Below are positions 55,179 through 64,000 of a stretch of 64,000 nucleotides of DNA, in pieces. The notes beneath the pieces are model-generated. The model searched no databases. It saw nothing but the letters and a program-made list of their open reading frames with translations, and had not been told where the DNA came from. A program made the translations under genes and the position numbers. Position 1 is the first letter of the stretch, and every line of letters begins with the position of its first letter. Origin of the DNA: Macrothele yani (taxonomy: Eukaryota > Arthropoda > Arachnida > Araneae > Macrothelidae); NCBI GenBank assembly GCA_039090855.1, contig CM077025.1:95770489-95834488 (forward strand). The letters are read 5' to 3'.

Positions 55179-55899
55179 GAACGATCACACCGTGGATGGT
55201 CGTGCACGTATTTGGCGCACAAAACATGAGGCACTGAATCCATTTTGCAGGGTTTCCACGGTGCCAGCAAGTGGAGGTGGTTTTATAGTGTGGGGCATGT
55301 ATACCTGGTAGGAGCTTGGATCCCTGGTACATGTGGAACAACGTACGACTGGTTCCCACTATCGTGAATTGCTTGCAGACTCAGTACACCCAACAGTGTT
55401 GCAGTTGTTCCCGAATGGCGACGGTGTCTTCTAAGATGAGAATGTGCCGAGCCACAGGTCCAGTGTTGTGCAGCAATGGTTTGAGGAATACACTTGCTTC
55501 CAGCATATCGATTGGCCTCCGAATTTTCCCGATATCTATCACATAGAGCACTTGTAGGATCCTATGGAATGGCATATCAGGCGTCTGGACACACCATTCA
55601 CCTCCATGGCTCCATTGAGGGCCGCTTTGCACACAGATTGGTTGGGCATACCTTCCAACTACTTCTAGCATCTTATTGCATCTATGTCAAATCAGATAGT
55701 TACTGTACTGAGGACAAAAGGAGGATCTACGAAGTATTAAGTATGTGTTCATAATTCAGTGATCATTCAGGGTAAATCACAGTGAATCTTCTCACGAGAT
55801 ATTTGACTTACCATCCAAAAGTAAGAGCAACTCAGATCGAATTTTCGGACCTTTTGAATTCGTTGTGATGCGAACTAAATTTACCAAAGCTATTCAAAA

Positions 55900-57700
55900 T
55901 CAATGGAACTGGTATGGAAAACAACAACATCTCACCGAAAATTTTTTATTTTTAAACGGGTTTTTAATCCAGCAGATATTGCTGTAAACGGAAACGTCAA
56001 CTTACGCCCTCTGATGGCAGACGTGTGCGTTAAGAAAAATTTGAATTTATATGAGAAACATTTTGCAGCGGAAACCCTCACCAACAAACACAGAATCTTT
56101 CAAATCAGGCTCTTAGAAGCAGAGATATCGACAAATATGTATAAGGTATGCATCTACGACATAGCGGAAAAGACATGCATTATTTAAAAAAAAAGGTATT
56201 TTCAAAAGGTTTTTGGATGTGAGCGGTATCGGTCCTTGAAATAATTTTTTCAATCAAGTTTTCAGGAGCTCAGATTTTACTGCAAATACATCAGACGCAG
56301 AAATTAACACTCTCGCCCCTTGGTGGCCAAACCATTCTTTATCAAATATTATAAATTATATGCTGAGAATTTCCTATCAGGAGCTGTATCCGGTGCAGAA
56401 AGAATTTTTCAAACCGGAGTTTTAGATGCAGAGATATTCAGGAAAACAAAATTTACCTTTACGCCCCCCAACGGAAAGTTTATGGATTTTTTTTTAATTT
56501 TGTGACTTCTATGAGAATTATTTTACACCGGATATGCTATCTAACAAAGATGGAATATTTCAAATCGAACTTTTAGAAGCAGCGATATTGACAGAAATAA
56601 GAAAGACATCTACGCCCTCTGGTGGAGAAACCATACATTATTTGAAGATGATAATATTCTCAAATGTTTATCGACAGGTGCGGTATCGGTCCACGAAAGG
56701 ATGTTTTCAATCGGGCTTTTAGAAGCTGAGATTTTACTGCAAATACCTACGAAGCAGAAATTTAACGCACGCCCCCTGGTGGCCAAACCATATTTTATAA
56801 AAAATTAGAAATTGCAATAAAAAAATTTCCCGCCAGGAGCTGTACCCGGTTCTGGAAGAATTTTTCAAATCGGAATATTAGAAGCAGAGATATCGAGGAA
56901 AGCGAAATTTATCTTTACTCCCCCTAGCGGAAAGTCAATGAATTATTTGAAACTTTTGAAATTATATTAGAAACATGTCGCATCGGAAACTCTGCGCAAC
57001 AAAGAAGAATTTTTTTTTCAAATCGGATCATTAGAAGCAGAGATATTGACAAAAACATGATATACATCTACGTCCCCTGGCGGAGAAACCATGAATTATT
57101 TTCAGAAGAAAACGTTCCGAAAAAATTTGTATACGCGAGTAGTATCGGTCAAGGAAAGAATTTTTTCAATCGAGATTTCAGAAGCTTAGATTTTGCTTCA
57201 AATACATTAGAAGCAGAAATCAATTCTTACGCGCTCTAGTAGCCCAACCATCTTATACCAAAAATTAGAATTTATATGCAAAATATTTCCCATCATAAGC
57301 TGTATCCCCTAAAGGAAACATTTTTCAAATCGGAGTTTTAGAAGCAGAAATATCCGGGGATAAGCAATGTACTTTTACGCCCCCTAGCGGAGAATATATG
57401 CGTAACTTGGAAAAGTGACTATGTCCAAAATAATCTTCAACTTGAATGGAATCGCAAAAGTAAAAGAATTTTTTGAATTGGATGTTTAAGGAGTGAATAT
57501 ATGAATTACAATGTGTTTTGAATTTGATATCATCTGCATTTACGCCCTCTAGCGGCTAAATTCTGCATCGTAAAGAACAAAACAAAATAAAGGATCGTCA
57601 TTCGAACATTTCAAGCTTCCTAATGCAAAAACAATTTTTCAAACCGGACTATCAGTTGCAAAGATATCGTGTCTATAGACGGACGGACGGACAAACCTAT
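55900..57700. repeat. Higher-order tandem array (3 x about 150 bp)
   Basis: Monomers of 148-164 bp each carry ACGCCCCCTAGCGG or a variant plus TTTAGAAGCAGAGATAT. Three types alternate: A at 56461, 56918 and 57378; B (CTCTGGTGGAGAAACC) at 56612 and 57070; C (GGTGGCCAAACC) at 56769 and 57229. The same type therefore recurs about every 457-460 bases. The right end finishes at GACGGACGGACGGAC (57677-57691). From 55691 to 55899 nothing is recognised. Confidence 0.85.
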
Positions 57701-58145
57701 AAAACAAGCAGGATCTTTTTTTAACAAAAGACGTGCGAAAAAATCGATGTTCAGAGCTGCACTACCTAACAGGTGCAGTTGGCTAAAGCGAGTAGCTGTG
57801 TGGTAGACCGCGTTGGTGGACCTTATCCGGTTGGCTACCATCCTGATTGTGGTTTTCTGGGATTTTGTTAATACGTGCATGGTTTCCCGAAACTGGGCCT
57901 GGACGCACTGAGCCATTGCTTGCGGTGGCCCCCTTGGACTATCTCGTAAGCACAGCAGTATCAGTGTGAATGGCTACGAACTGTAATGAAGAAAGCATGG
58001 AAACCACCTCATTATAAGCCGAAGAAAGTCAATCGGCACAGCTGAGCAATTCATAATAATGGCCAATATCCATGATGGTCACGACAGCTGAAGAAGAACA
58101 GTTCAAGACGTTACAAAAATCGCATTTTAAGTGAATTATCTGCTA
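57701..58145. other. Intronic spacer, nothing recognised
   Basis: Minus-strand open frames here show no similarity I can name. Confidence 0.4.
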
Positions 58146-59461
58146 GCTTCGGACATTGAAATTCGCGCACCTAGGAGAAAACATGTTACAACCGCAAAAC
58201 TTTGCAAATAGCTAGAGTGTGTGCTGATATGCAAATGATCCACGTTTGGTGCGATTGCGCATGACCGCACACCCCAAGGTCGCGCTGCAAGCACGAACCG
58301 GCAGCGTTATAAACAGGCGTGGAGTCGATGCCCCATGAAAGCGAAAAGCACCGGCCGACGCAAGCAAGAGTACAGAGTGACAAGAATGCTGGTTAAACGC
58401 CAGAGACGTCGCTTTATGCAACTTACGGACTTTGAGAGAGACCTGATCATCGGGCTAAAAACCGCCGGGTGGTCGGCGCGCGGTATAGCCCACCACGTGG
58501 GTAGTTCTGACCATACCGTACGACTGTGTTGGGAGCAGTGGACACGTGACGGCACTGCCACATGGCGGAGCGGCACCGGACGGACCAGGAAGACCATCGG
58601 TAGAGATGATCGACGGATCGAGCGCAAGGCACGAACAGATCCCACGGGGACCCGTTGCACTATACAGGCAGGCGTAGCAGCTCCTGTGTGCACACGAACC
58701 ATTTCCCGATGCCTCGCGGAAGCGAATCTGCGATCCCAGCGCCCTTTACATGCTCTGCCATTAACACCGGAACATCGCCAGATCCGTGTGCAGTGATGCG
58801 AGGTCAGAGCGTCGTGGAACGCCACAGACTGGCGACGTATGGTGTTGAGCAATGAGTGCCGCTTCGTTTTGGGGACAGATGATCATCGTGTCTGGATGAG
58901 GAGGTTCCCGTGTCAACGGCACAATCCCAACCTGGCTATCGAGCGCCACACCTCCCCTACTGTAGGCATTATGGTCTGGGAAGCCATTAGAGGTCTGCAC
59001 GGGCCTTAATTTGGAAAGCCCGGCCGGGCACGTATATTTCTCCTGTTTCGAAGTCCCGGGCCGGCCCGTAAAATTTCAACAGTTACCAAAACACGAAGCT
59101 GACACCGTGTACACTCGGTCATTCGACTCCTGAAAATTTTTAATTTTCTTAATTGCTACACGTATTCTATTACAACAAACGTTAATTCAGAATAATTCTG
59201 AGACTCTGTATATGTCACGTGACGTCCGAGAAGTGGAGGGGGATTGTATACTCAAAGTATTGCATGAAAAGGACAATTTTCATGCCTTATAAAGTTTCTG
59301 GTTTTCAAATTATCATCTCGTGGTACATCCTGTTCCCATTAAAGGGGCTCTGTCGACCGCCAATAGCGGTATAACTATACCATCGGGATTAGAGGAAATG
59401 CTATCCCACACTCACCAACCCACTTGGCCAGCGTAATGAGTTATGGCCAAACCCCTCCTAA

Positions 59462-62292
59462 ATGACTCCACAACTTAAATCTTGGCCCTCTGTCTCCGGC
59501 AGCTGCAATGTACCTGGCCAAAGCAGCGGCCAGTGCGACATGAAGGCAGAGGGTGCTAAGAATCCCCGGAGGATCGGACCAGGCTGCCATCTGATGCTGA
59601 CCTTGTCTACGTATAATGGACGCTCTCTATCTTCTGATTCAAGGCTTCTTGAATTGGATGAGGAACTACAAAGGATCAAGTGGGACATCGTCGGGCTAAA
59701 TGAGGTAAGGAGAAAAGGAGAAGATATCATTGAACTGAAAAGTGGACATTTCTTCTACTATCGTGGGACTGATACTGGCAGAACTAGTGGTGTTGGATTT
59801 ATAATAAACAAGAAACTGAAGGATAAAGTTGTAGAAGTTGAAAGTTCCTCTGACAGAGCGGCACGACTCGTTATCCAACTCTCGAGAAGATACCAGGCTC
59901 AGATTATTCAAACTTATGAACCCACCACAAGTCATCCTGAAGAAGAAATTGAAGAGTTTTATGAGGAAATTCGTGACCAAATAATAAAGGTAAGCAGCAC
60001 TTAAAGATAATTATGGGAGATTCCAATGCAAAAATAGGGCAGCAGCAACAGAATGAAACTTTAGTAGGTAAATTCGGTCACGGCAAAAGAAACCAGCGTG
60101 GAAATACCCTCGCAAAGTTTGCAGAGGCAGAAGGGTTTTTCATCTTGAACTCCTTTTTCAAGAAAAAGCAACACAGGAAATGGACCCATGGAGACATCCA
60201 AATGGGACGACAATTAAAATAGATTTTATTATGTGTAACAAAAATTCGTCATAGAAGACTGCAGTGTGCTAAACAAGTTCAACACAGGTAGTGACCATAG
60301 ATTGGTGAGATGTAGGATTCACCTCAACACTAAACTCGAACGTAGCAAGCTCATAAGACAAACAAAATTTATTGACATAACCAACCTTAAAAAACACCAT
60401 AATACCTTCAAGTTGGAACTGAAGAACAGATTCTCTGCTTTAGAAGGCCTAACATCGGAAGAAGTGGATATTTCTGAGGTTAACAAAAAAGTAACCAAAG
60501 CTCTTATGGAAACAGCAGCAAAATTAGCTGGGTCTAAGAACAAGTTGCATGTGAACAAATTATCAGGAAAAACCAAAATGTTGATGCAAAAAAGAAGAGA
60601 GATGAGGACAACTAAAGAAGATGTGACTTCCAAAGTGGAATATATAGCGCTATGCAAGACAGTACGAAAAAGTATCGCTGAAGACGTAAGTAAATTCAAC
60701 TGTGAACTAGTGAGGAAAGCAATTGAAAATAACCAAAGCCTAAAGATAGCAAAGGGACATCTCAGTAAGGGAAGAAAACAGATTATGGCACTGAGAAAAG
60801 AAGATGGTTCTGTAACAAGAAATAGAGGCGAACTTTTGGCAAGAGTGAAAGATTTCTACTCCAAATTATATGAAAGTGATGATACATATACTACAGACAT
60901 CATGAAAGGTACCAGTACCAGAGTTCCTCCAGTCCTCCCAGCAGAAGTTGCACATGCAATCGAGAACATGAAACGGAGATAAGCTCCAGGAGAAGATGGA
61001 ATTACTGTGGACATCATACAAGAAGCAAGTGGAGAAATCGAAACAGTACTCGCCCAAATTTTCACTCGATGCCTTAATGAAGGGAAGATTCCTGAGGATT
61101 GGAACAACGCTACAATGATCTTGCTACTTAAAAAAGGTGACATTGAGGATCTCAGGAACTACAGACCTATCAACCTCCTATCAGGGGTTTATAAAACCTT
61201 CAGTAAAGTTCTTTCACACCGCTTAAAGGTGACACTGGACATGGCTCAACCGAGAGAACAAGCTGAATTGAGGAGTGGCTACAGCACAATAGATCATATC
61301 CACGTACTGAGAGAACTTATTAAAAGAGCGAGGGAATATGAACTTCCATTGTGCATGGCTTTTATCGATTATGAAAAAGCCTTTAATTCGGTGAAACCAT
61401 CAGCAGTTACAATGGCCCTGAAATCCTGCGGTATTGAAGATGCGTACATTAATATTATTAATAACATCTATGAAAATGCAAGTGCAAAGATTCGGCTGTT
61501 TCAAAATACAACGCACATAAAAATTGGAAAGGGAGTGAGACAAAGTGACACCATATCTCCGAAGCTCTTTAATGCTACATTGGAAAATGTCTTTCAATCA
61601 CTGAACTGGGAAAACAAAGGGATAAAGATTAATGGGGATTATCTAACCCACCTTCGTTTTACTGATGACATAGTCATTTTTGCAACTACCCCATCAGAGC
61701 TGCAGAGTATGATCCAGGAACTTGCTGACAAGAGTAAAAAAGTGGGATTAAAAATGAACTTTCAGAAGACAAAAGTGATGTTTAATGCTTTTATAAGAAA
61801 TGAAGATTTATCGATTGATGGAGAAAAGCTGGAGGTAACAGACACGTACTGTTATCTCCAGCTTTTCTCCATCAATCGATAAATCTTCTTGGGCAGCAGA
61901 TATCAAGTGAGGGTCACATTGATGAAGGAATTAATCGGCGTACAAAACTTCCCTGGAGAGCTTTTGGAAGAAACAGCATAATTTTCAAGAGCAATATGCC
62001 ATTATGTCTTAAAAGAAAAGTGTTTGATCAATGCATCCTTCCAGTACTTACGTATGGTGCAGAGACGTGGACCTTAACTAAAAGAGACATACAAAGGCTG
62101 CAGACAACTCAAAGAATCATGGAGAGGTACATGCTTGGTGTATGCAGGAGAAATAAGAAGAGGAATACGTGGATCCGAAAAATGACAAGAGTGGAAGACA
62201 TCCTGATCAGAGTTAAATCCCTGAAATGGCAATGGGCTGGACATACTGCCAGAAGGACAGACCATCGATGGACAGCCGAAATTTTAGATTAG
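59462..62292 (+). pseudogene. RTE endonuclease-reverse transcriptase, copy 2
   Basis: Endonuclease: TYNGRSLSSDSRLLELDEEL, WDIVGLNEVRRKGED, IIMGDSNAKIG (Phe-Asn position altered) and GSDHRLVRC. A long linker follows. RT: YRPINLLSGVYKTFSKVLSH, CMAFIDYEKAFNSVKPSA, KIGKGVRQSDTISPKLFNA and LRFTDDIVIFATTP (TDD). C-terminal domain: LPVLTYGAETWTLTKRDIQR and WAGHTARRTDHRW. Few lesions: frameshifts near 60000 and 60222-60250, one TAA near 60980 within KR.APGEDG, and the inverted insertion at 61855-61887 that stops the frame at 61882. Younger or better kept than copy 1. Confidence 0.9.
61803..61887. repeat. 39-bp inverted repeat inside the RTE coding sequence
   Basis: Arms 61803-61841 and 61849-61887 match at 38 of 39 positions, with loop ACACGTA. 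The left arm is normal RTE coding sequence; most of the right arm is a reversed copy of it that copy 1 lacks. Confidence 0.95.
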
Positions 62293-63563
62293 ATTCCAAG
62301 GGACAGGAAAAGACCCAGAAGAAGACCACATGGAAGATGGGTGGATGAAATTCGAAAGTATGCGGGAGTGACATGGAGGAGACTGGCACAAGACAGACCG
62401 TTGTGGAGGAAACTTGGGGAGACCTTCGTCCAGCAGTGGATTGATAATGGTTGACAATGATGATGATGATGATGATGAAAAGCTTCTCACACATTTACAG
62501 AACAAAGTGCCGCCGACCAGAAAAATAAAAAGATCGTCTGCGACAGCTCCTGGTCTGCGAGCTGGTGGCTCGGTTTAGAAATGCTGCAGTTAATAGCTTG
62601 CCTTGAAGCATGAGAGGAGGGTGGAAGTTTGAGAGAGAAGGGACCACATTCACATTGAAAAACTAAGGGAGCTGACCCACACCAATTGTTTTGTAAGAGG
62701 AGAGGATGTTGTACACCTTCTATTTTTTCCATCCGCGGAAATTATTCAATCTTATCCTGCTGCTGTATGTTTCAAGTTTTCCAAACGAGAAAGGTATCGT
62801 ACAGCGATTGTTTTGCTCATAAAAAAAACCTGCTCGGCTCGTGTCTGTTTTACATTAAATATTAAAGGCTCGGCCCCGCCCGTTTTCCCAACTTAGAAAT
62901 GAGAAAAGGCCCGATCAGGCCCGCTGGCCAGGCCGGCCCGGGTCCGTGCAAACCTCTAGAAGCCATTGCCGACGATAGCCGATCAGCTCTAGTAGTGGTA
63001 CGTGGATCATTGACGGGTCACCGGTATTTGGATGAAATCTTACGACCCCCAAGTGCTCCCATTCCTGGCCTGGATTCCAGGTGCGCTATGCAAACAGCAT
63101 AATGCCAGCTCGCACACAGCTCGGGTTGCCCAAAACTGCCTAGGTCATATCCTTCCTGCTCCCCGAACATGTCCTCTATCGAGCATGTGAGCCGCCGTGC
63201 CGCACTATCCGGGATTTGGAGCACACCGTCCAACACGTGTGGGCCAGTCTGCCTCAGGACAACATCAGGCGTCTGTTCGCCTCCATGCCGGACCGTATTG
63301 CAGCAGGTATCGCCGCACGAGGTGGTGCGACGCTCTATTGAAGATGACCGGACTGCGTGCCACATATCTCTCTCTGTAATTGTCCTGTAGCTCTGTTTTT
63401 GCCATCATGTGTATCATTCATCTGTATCATTACGTCCATAAAATTTCAGTTCAATCATATGCTTCCTTCTTGGTGCGCAAATTTCATTGTCCGTGACTGT
63501 ATAAAGCAATTGTTAGTGGCAAACAACATTTTAAAATGACTGTATGGAACTCAAACAACTTAC

Positions 63564-63750
63564 CGTCTTCCGTTACTATGACATCCGTGTGGCCGCTTCC
63601 ATACGTGTTAATGTGGTCAATCGCAGCGTCTAAACTATCCACCACTTCCACGACGCATTCTAAGGACCCGTATTCAAGTCTCATGGATTTTGCTGGAGGC
63701 GGCCCAAAAGTCAAAAGACTGTGAAGTCTGGGACCTGAATAGATGTTGAC
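63564..63750 (-). CDS. P5CS: P5CS, third-from-last coding exon in the gene
   Basis: 187 bases, part of the gamma-glutamyl-phosphate reductase domain. The minus strand reads [40 protein letters not shown] and [20 protein letters not shown], ending ED plus one base. It follows the animal ALDH18A1 segment with LEYG.LE...EVVD...AIDHI...[11 protein letters not shown]. The acceptor CCTTTCTTTAG lies at 63751 and the donor G|GTAAGTTG at 63563. It begins in phase 0 and ends in phase 1, joining the exon at 22226-22321. The kinase half and the rest of the reductase are beyond the right edge. No lesions. Confidence 0.97.
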
Positions 63751-64000
63751 CTAAAGAAAGGGAAAATGACTCTCATTATTCTTAACCACTAAAAATAATT
63801 ATGCTTACAAATATTGAACTGTCTTCTTTGTGAGACGTCAGAAGAAACGTTTTACAAAGCCTTTGCTGGAGATTAAAATGGTGCACTTCAACAGGTTAAA
63901 ATGGGGCACTTTTTTGTGCTAGTCAGTAAGCAACGGTGAAAGGGGGAAAAAAACTAATCCGAATGAAGGAGTTATGTTAAAAATATATGTTTGCTACTGA
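63751..64000 (-). other. P5CS: P5CS upstream intron, partial
   Basis: Starts with the acceptor TTCTTTAG on the minus strand and continues past the window edge. No further exon seen. Confidence 0.8.

Larger units (their letters stand above)
52215..55690 (+). mobile_element. Tc1-like element carrying a mariner and a foldback insertion
   Basis: Removing the two insertions leaves one transposase in order: RKDISDFEKG near 52230; VGCSPSAAVKVYRTGVKMIK; then across the mariner RPKCSPDHEIWESEDWKN; then, across the foldback, IYVNDHTVDGRARIWRTKHE; SGGGFIVWGMYTW; DENVPSHRSSVVQQWFEEYT; and IDWPPNFPDIYHIEHL with the glutamate. Several frameshifts and stops. The terminal repeats were not identified, so the outer limits are approximate. 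Related to the fragment at 8550-9000. Confidence 0.75.
59316..62480 (+). mobile_element. RTE-type LINE, near full length, copy 2
   Basis: The 5' end is the same as copy 1 (TCTCGTGGTACATCCTGTTC). The 3' end finishes in a (GATGAT)n-type tail (62455-62477) after GGATTGATAATGGTTGACAA, typical of RTE tails. About 3.16 kb. I could not confirm a target duplication. Confidence 0.9.
58988..62958. mobile_element. hAT-like non-autonomous element carrying an RTE LINE
   Basis: 8-bp duplication GAAGCCAT at 58980-58987 and 62959-62966. Terminal repeats TAGAGGTCTGCACGGGCC and (reversed) TAGAGGTTTGCACGGACC, with GC-rich CCGGGCCGG-type subterminal sequence. This end structure is typical of hAT elements. No transposase was recognised in the roughly 330 bases left or 480 bases right of the LINE. 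Confidence 0.88.
58385..63341 (+). pseudogene. Tc1-like transposase, copy 2, split by hAT insertion
   Basis: N-terminus MLVKRQRRRFMQLTDFERDL, then IIGLKTAGWSARGIAHHVGS and DHTVRLCWEQWTRDGTATWR, GRDDRRIERKARTDP and RTISRCLAEANLRSQRPLHA. An in-frame stop follows RIRVQ at 58796. Coding continues to RHTSPTVGIMVWEAI, where the hAT sits, and resumes at 62967 with ADDSRSALVVVRGSLTGHRY, LDEILR. The C-terminal end is ARGGATLY before TGA. The first half is better kept than in copy 1. Confidence 0.85.
58146..63499 (+). mobile_element. Tc1-like element, ACACTCACGG family, copy 2, host of nested stack
   Basis: Left end GGACATTGAAATTCGCGCAC (first few bases lost) preceded by TA; right end reversed CAGTCACGGACAATGAAATT followed by TA at 63500-63501. 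Without the hAT insertion it is about 1.38 kb, the same as copy 1. The right end lies 65 bases from the P5CS exon, so the splice donor escaped narrowly. Confidence 0.85.
22322..63563 (-). other. P5CS: P5CS large intron (41.2 kb)
   Basis: Donor GTAAGTTG at 63563, acceptor preceded by a 15-base T tract at 22322. It holds most of the mobile DNA in the window, including three nested insertion stacks. No extra exon is needed to complete the protein. Confidence 0.88.

Noticed and set aside
59281..62505. Target-site duplication for RTE copy 2 (AAAGTTTCT versus AAAAGCTTCT)
   Set aside because: Too short and imperfect to separate from chance; left unassigned.

Overview
The window is animal nuclear DNA, most likely arthropod and possibly arachnid. 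The gene has spliced exons with GT/AG junctions and an intron of about 41 kb, and the rest is layered with Tc1/mariner, hAT, RTE, Tx1-like LINE, Penelope-like and tRNA-SINE copies. The species cannot be fixed from the sequence alone. There are no operons, bacterial genes or CRISPR arrays.

The only host gene I can support is the 3' end of a delta-1-pyrroline-5-carboxylate synthase gene (P5CS/ALDH18A1) on the minus strand. Its last three coding exons are at 63564-63750, 22226-22321 and 11156-11325. Phases agree across both junctions, and the joined reading frame matches the family C-terminus without a gap. The two introns are about 41.2 kb and 10.9 kb. Almost every other feature from 11.3 to 63.6 kb therefore lies inside P5CS introns.

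Layout. 1-11 kb, downstream of P5CS: a Tx1-like LINE running in from the left edge, a transposase tail, AT-rich DNA with hairpins, a 40-bp satellite carrying a SINE, an RTE fragment carrying a 94-bp TTAA MITE, and two Tc1-like copies. 11.3-22.2 kb, last intron: a deleted Tc1, a mariner scrap, a decayed copy of an uncharacterised arthropod multicopy gene family, a minisatellite, a solo LTR, a mariner and a nearly full-length RTE LINE. 22.3-63.6 kb, large intron: mariners, Tc1 elements, foldback elements, SINEs, a Penelope-like element with a 17-bp target duplication, and nested insertions (Tc1 > hAT > RTE; Tc1 > mariner and a foldback; mariner > SINE > 3.1-kb element > solo LTR).

The most unusual material is a repeat family present three times (29172-30413, 34858-36419, 39189-39886). 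Each copy is an array of units of about 146 bp bounded by the same 13-bp inverted repeat, next to a conserved hairpin and a GTCC/GTCT-rich tract. A second array (55.9-57.7 kb) has a three-monomer higher-order period of about 458 bp and ends in a similar GACGGAC tract. A third (53972-55178) is a foldback made of 130-bp units in opposite orientations with an 8-bp target duplication. I do not recognise any of these as named families. The mobile genes do not work as a pathway; they record successive insertions whose relative order can be read from the nesting.
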